64,000 nucleotides of DNA. It comes from Cupriavidus sp. D39 (GTDB taxonomy: Bacteria; Pseudomonadota; Gammaproteobacteria; Burkholderiales; Burkholderiaceae). The notes below the pieces were generated by a model, which saw only the letters and a program-made list of their open reading frames with translations, was not told the DNA's origin and did not search any database. A program made the position numbers and the translations under genes. The stretch is from positions 3,286,001 to 3,350,000 of the forward strand of contig NZ_JAPNLE010000009.1 of assembly GCF_026627925.1 (NCBI RefSeq), written 5' to 3'. Below are positions 60,278-64,000 of the stretch, one piece after another. Within the stretch, counting starts at the first letter, position 1. Each line of letters starts with the position of its first letter.

Positions 60278-62356
60278 TCAATGCTGCGCCGAAGCCGAAG
60301 CCGAAGCCGGCATCGGTTCGAACGGCGTTTCGCGGTCGCTCGGGCGGCTCTGCGTGCGGGCCTTCATCGCGGTCTTGAAACCGTAGAACACGATCGACAG
60401 CACCACGAACATGAACAGCGCGCACAGCCCGGCATCCAGGTAGTCGTTGAAGACGATGCGATGCATCTGCTCCATCGACTTGGCCGGAGCCAGCACCTTG
60501 CCTTGGGCGATGGCGTCGCTGAACTTGGCCGCGTGGGTCAGGAAGCTGACCTTGGGATCGGCGTCGAACAGCTTTTGCCAGCCGGCGGTCAGCGTGCAGA
60601 TCAGCAGCCAGATGGTGGGCACCAGGGTGACCCAGGCGTACTGGCCGCGCTTCATCTTGACCAGCACGCAGGTGCCGAGCACCAGCGCCACCGCAGCCAG
60701 CATCTGGTTGGAGATGCCGAACAGCGGCCACAGCGTGTTGATGCCGCCAAGCGGGTCAACCACGCCCTGGTACAGGAAATAGCCCCAGAACGATACGGTC
60801 AGCGCGGTGGCGATCAGGTTGGCCGGCAGCGAGTCGGTGCGGCGAAACGACGGCACGAAGCTGCCCAGCAGGTCCTGCAGCATGAAGCGGCCCGCGCGGG
60901 TGCCCGCATCTACCGCGGTCAGGATGAACAGGGCCTCGAACAGGATGGCGAAGTGGTACCAGAAGGCCATCATGGCCTGGCCGCCCACCACCTGGTGCAG
61001 GATGTGGGCAATGCCCACGGCCAGCGTCGGTGCGCCGCCGGCGCGCGAGATGATGGAGTTCTCGCCAACGTCCTTGGCGGTCTGGATCAGCACGTCGGGC
61101 GTGATCACGAAGCCCCAGCCCGAAACCACCTGGGCTACCGTTTCCGGCGAGGTGCCGATCACGGCTGCCGGGCTGTTCATGGCGAAGTAGACGCCCGGCT
61201 CGATCACCGAGGCAGCCACCAGCGCCATGATGGCGACGAAGGACTCGGCCAGCATCGCGCCATAGCCGATAAAGCGCATATGCGCTTCGCTCTCGAGCAG
61301 CTTGGGCGTGGTGCCCGAGGAGATCAGCGCGTGGAAGCCCGACACCGCGCCGCAGGCGATGGTGATGAAGAGGAACGGGAACAGGTTGCCCGACCACACC
61401 GGCCCGCCGCCCTTGGCGAACTGCGTGAACGCCGGCATCTTCAGCTCCGGCGCCACGATCAGGATGCCGATGGCCAGCGCGATGATGGTGCCGATCTTCA
61501 GGAATGTGGAGAGATAGTCGCGCGGGGCCAGCAGCAGCCACACCGGCAGCACGGCGGCGATAAAGCCGTAGATGATCAGCATCCACGTCAGCGCCTTGCC
61601 GTCGTAGGTGAACAGCGGCGCCAGCACGGCGCTCTCATGCACATACTGGCCGCCGATGATGGCGAGCATCAGCAGCACGAAACCGATCACCGACACCTCG
61701 CCGATGCGGCCCGGGCGGATGTAGCGCGTGTAGATGCCCATGAAGATGGCGATAGGAATCGTCACCCCCACCGTGAAGGTGCCCCAGGGCGAGTCCGCCA
61801 GCGCCTTCACCACGATCAGCGCCAGCACTGCCAGGATGATGATCATGATCATGAAGCAGCCGAACAGCGCGATCATGCCGGGCACCGTGCCCATCTCGGA
61901 CTTGATCAGGTCGCCCAGCGAGCGGCCGTCGCGGCGCGTGGAGATGAACAGCACCATGAAGTCCTGCACCGCGCCGGCAAACACCACGCCCGCCAGGATC
62001 CACAGCATGCCGGGCATATAGCCCATCTGCGCGGCCAGCACCGGGCCCACCAGCGGGCCGGCGCCGGCAATGGCGGCGAAGTGGTGGCCGAACAGCACGG
62101 CCTTGTTGGTCGGCACGTAGTCCAGCCCGTCGTTATGGCGCCAGGCCGGCGTCATGCGTTTGGGATCGAGCTGCATCACCTTCTCGGCGATGAACTTGCT
62201 GTAGTAGCGGTAGGCGATCAGATAGATGCAGATCGCGGCGACCACGATCCACAAGGCACTGACGGCTTCGCCGCGAGACAGTGCAACGGTGGCAAAGGCA
62301 AAGGCGCCAAGGACGGCGACGGCCAGCCACACCAGGTGTTGCCCGATGCGATTCAT
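60278..62356 (-). CDS. cstA: CstA-family carbon starvation / pyruvate transporter
   Basis: A 692-residue inner-membrane protein with about 17 helices. The CstA domain opens with RIGQHLVWLAVAVLGAFAFATVALSRGEAVSALWIVVAAICIYLIAYRYYSKFIAEKVMQLD and GLDYVPTNKAVLFGHHFAAIAGAGPLVGPVLAAQMGYMPGMLWI, the strongest family blocks, then FMVLFISTRRDGRSLGDLIKSEMG. The C-terminal DUF4161-like part is present. CstA and BtsT import pyruvate (and peptides) with a cation. GAGGAGACC precedes the ATG. ybdD follows; the divergent sensor kinase gene across 390 bases probably regulates it. Confidence 0.95.
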   Translation of the reverse strand: MNRIGQHLVWLAVAVLGAFAFATVALSRGEAVSALWIVVAAICIYLIAYRYYSKFIAEKVMQLDPKRMTPAWRHNDGLDYVPTNKAVLFGHHFAAIAGAGPLVGPVLAAQMGYMPGMLWILAGVVFAGAVQDFMVLFISTRRDGRSLGDLIKSEMGTVPGMIALFGCFMIMIIILAVLALIVVKALADSPWGTFTVGVTIPIAIFMGIYTRYIRPGRIGEVSVIGFVLLMLAIIGGQYVHESAVLAPLFTYDGKALTWMLIIYGFIAAVLPVWLLLAPRDYLSTFLKIGTIIALAIGILIVAPELKMPAFTQFAKGGGPVWSGNLFPFLFITIACGAVSGFHALISSGTTPKLLESEAHMRFIGYGAMLAESFVAIMALVAASVIEPGVYFAMNSPAAVIGTSPETVAQVVSGWGFVITPDVLIQTAKDVGENSIISRAGGAPTLAVGIAHILHQVVGGQAMMAFWYHFAILFEALFILTAVDAGTRAGRFMLQDLLGSFVPSFRRTDSLPANLIATALTVSFWGYFLYQGVVDPLGGINTLWPLFGISNQMLAAVALVLGTCVLVKMKRGQYAWVTLVPTIWLLICTLTAGWQKLFDADPKVSFLTHAAKFSDAIAQGKVLAPAKSMEQMHRIVFNDYLDAGLCALFMFVVLSIVFYGFKTAMKARTQSRPSDRETPFEPMPASASASAQH

Positions 62357-62663
62357 GATGAGGGTCTCCTCAGACCATTTTTAGGAATGCCGGCGGCGGC
62401 AGGTGCCGGAAGCAAGGGGCGCGCGGGTGGCGTCCCCTGGTGGCGGCGGGCGGAGGGTGGGCGGCGGGTTGATTCCTGCCCAGTCTCCGTCGACGCCCGG
62501 TATGTCTCGCAAGATCCGGATCTGGTCGTCGCAGGCGGGCGATGCAAACAGCTCAGACGCTAGCCGCACCCACTGCGCAGGACGCATGCATTGCGCCGCC
62601 TGTGCGGCACTCGCGCGTCCGGCGTGTAGTATTGACACCCGTCCCTGGCGGCACAAGCGCGGA

Positions 62664-62695
62664 ACTACGCAGCGATGCTGCGTGTTACTACGTAG
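62664..62695. promoter_or_regulatory. Candidate operator between cstA and the sensor-kinase gene
   Basis: ACTACGCAG (62664-62672) and ACTACGTAG (62687-62695) are near-identical repeats 23 bases apart. Inside lies the dyad ACGCAGC-GAT-GCTGCGT (62667-62683), and the second copy contains the palindrome CTACGTAG. Such an array fits a two-component response regulator. It lies upstream of both genes. Confidence 0.45.
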
Positions 62696-62745
62696 ATCGA
62701 CGCTCGCATGCCGCTTGCGCGTCATCCGTGTTTACCCCGGTCCCG

Positions 62746-64000
62746 ATGAAACTCCGTCAGAAAATCCTGTTACTGGCCGTCGCGCCGCTCGCCGTGGCCA
62801 TGTTCGGCATCGCGCTGGCCGTGCGTTACCAGGCCACCCAGCTGGCAAGCCACGAGCGCGCGCTGGTCGAGGCGGCCTACCTGCAGAGCAAGGAAGTCGA
62901 GCTGCGCCACTACGTAGAACTGGCGCAAAGCGCGATCGCGCCGATGGTGCGCTCGGGCCACAACGATGCGGCCACCCGCGACGCCGCCATGCAGGCCCTG
63001 GCGCGCCTGGACTACGGCCCCGACGGCTACTTCTTTCTCTACGACCTGCAGGGCCGCAACCTGATGCACCCGCGCCAGCCCGAGCTGGTCGGGCAGGATT
63101 TGTGGAGCTTGCGTGACCCACAGGGCGCGCTCACCATCCAGAAGCTGATCGCCGCGGCCCGCGCCGGCGGTGGGTCGGTGCGTTATATGTGGAGAAAGCC
63201 CTCCTCGCAGCAACTGGCCCCCAAGCTGGGTTACGTGGTCGCCGTGCCGGAGTGGAACTGGATGCTGGGCACAGGCATCTATCTCGACGACGTGGAGCGC
63301 ACCCTGCGCCAGCTCGATGCGCGGGCGGAGACCGATATCCGCGAGACCATGGCCTGGATCGGCGTGATTGCCGCGATCAGCATCCTGCTGGTGGCCGCCA
63401 GCGGCCTGGCGCTCAATGTGAGCGAGCACCGCGAGGCCGACGCCAAGCTGCGGCAGCTGGCGCAGCGCGTGGTGCAGTCGCAGGAAGAAGAACGCGCGCG
63501 GCTGTCGCGCGAGCTGCACGACGGCATCAGCCAGCTGCTGGTGTCGGTCAAGCTGCTGCTGGAGACGGCCGCCAACCGTCTGCGCATGGCCCCGGCCGAG
63601 GGCGCCTCGGTTGCGCCCGTGCTTGGCACTGCGCTGGTCCGGCTGGATACGGTCTTCAATGAGGTGCGCCGGGTGGCGCGCAACCTGCGCCCCGCCCTGC
63701 TTGACGACCTTGGCCTGTTCGCGGCGCTGCAGCACCTGGCACGCGAGATGCAGGAAGGCAGCGGGCTGCAGATTGCGGTGTTGCACACGGGCAAGCCGCG
63801 CGAACTCGCCGACGAGCAGGCCACGGCCCTCTACCGCATCGCCCAGGAGGCGCTGACCAATGTGGAGCGGCATGCGCATGCGCGCCATGTCACGCTGGTG
63901 CTGGCGTTCGACGCCAACGCTACCCGCCTGACCGTGCAGGACGACGGCGCCGGCTTCGACGTGGCCCGCATGCAGCTCGATCCGAAGCGCGGCATCGGCC
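62746..64000 (+). CDS. Cache-domain sensor histidine kinase, NarL-type (C-terminus beyond the window)
   Basis: The first 418 residues of a membrane kinase. TM1 (KILLLAVAPLAVAMFGIALAVR, about 4-27) is followed by a single periplasmic Cache domain (about 30-190) with YGPDGYFFLYDLQGRNLMHP and the typical EWNWMLGTGIYLDDV end, TM2 (about 203-222), then HisKA_3 with His258 in RLSRELHDGISQLL. The HATPase core begins ALYRIAQEALTNVERHAHA. Cache-type sensors of this form often bind carboxylates such as pyruvate, which suits the divergent cstA. The response-regulator gene should follow beyond the window. The start at ATG 62746 is at the natural N-terminus; no strong ribosome binding site is visible. Confidence 0.9.
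   Translation, partial: MKLRQKILLLAVAPLAVAMFGIALAVRYQATQLASHERALVEAAYLQSKEVELRHYVELAQSAIAPMVRSGHNDAATRDAAMQALARLDYGPDGYFFLYDLQGRNLMHPRQPELVGQDLWSLRDPQGALTIQKLIAAARAGGGSVRYMWRKPSSQQLAPKLGYVVAVPEWNWMLGTGIYLDDVERTLRQLDARAETDIRETMAWIGVIAAISILLVAASGLALNVSEHREADAKLRQLAQRVVQSQEEERARLSRELHDGISQLLVSVKLLLETAANRLRMAPAEGASVAPVLGTALVRLDTVFNEVRRVARNLRPALLDDLGLFAALQHLAREMQEGSGLQIAVLHTGKPRELADEQATALYRIAQEALTNVERHAHARHVTLVLAFDANATRLTVQDDGAGFDVARMQLDPKRGIG

Noticed and set aside
59969..62563. An 864-codon plus-strand frame
   Set aside because: Antisense to cstA; His/Gln/Arg-rich, typical of a shadow frame in GC-rich DNA.

Overview
The window is GC-rich DNA from a betaproteobacterium of the Burkholderiaceae, most like Cupriavidus/Ralstonia. 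Supporting signs are the def-fmt-lysE-htpX-rsmB-DUF4390-ntrY-ntrX block with divergent LysM/dprA, the phhA/phhB pair, a cueR-copA-copZ (cup-type) copper cluster, and heavy use of GC-ending codons with long antisense shadow frames. It reads as ordinary chromosome: one tRNA gene, and no insertion sequence, prophage, CRISPR array or plasmid backbone that I can see.

Layout. 0-5.5 kb: N-terminus of a GNAT-like protein, then a complete branched-chain amino acid ABC transporter (livM, livH, livK, livF, livG). 5.8-8.7 kb: GMC oxidoreductase and a monoglyceride-lipase-like hydrolase. 8.7-12.2 kb: copper efflux (cueR-copA, divergent copZ) with two CueR-type promoters. 12.2-17.1 kb: OmpW, ornithine-cyclodeaminase-like enzyme, a LysR regulator with the remnant of a deleted aldo/keto reductase beside it, and a 14-TM MFS exporter. 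17.2-26.2 kb: alpha-2-macroglobulin, YhhN and PBP1C in one operon. 26.2-31.5 kb: Lrp regulator, phenylalanine hydroxylase and its pterin dehydratase, a TctD/TctE- or QseB/QseC-like two-component pair, a SET-domain protein. 31.5-33.5 kb: a 1.4-kb non-coding region with DnaA boxes, a CTA-triplet run and repeated palindromes, an HU gene, and a second group of DnaA-box-like sites. 33.4-42.4 kb: DUF2272 lipoprotein, class II aldolase, ketopantoate-reductase-like protein, RarD, a TRAP binding protein, a LamB-like porin, an aquaporin and tRNA-Phe. 42.4-57.5 kb: ntrX/ntrY, DUF4390, rsmB, htpX, lysE, fmt, def, LysM protein, dprA, thioredoxin-like protein, topoisomerase III. 57.5-64 kb: LysR, a small exported repeat protein, a glycine-zipper protein, ybdD-cstA and a divergent sensor kinase cut by the window end.

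A striking technical or evolutionary feature is that at least seven otherwise normal genes (pbpC, A2M, the DUF2272 gene twice, the aquaporin, ntrY, lysE, topB; livH probably too) are each broken by a -1 shift, nearly always at a G or C homopolymer. Adding one base restores a family-length protein in each case. I treat them as single genes and give the restored boundaries. Under-called homopolymers in the assembly are the simplest explanation.

The most biologically interesting stretch is the non-coding region around 31.7-33.5 kb, which carries origin-like elements beside an HU gene although dnaA, repA and parAB are not in the window.
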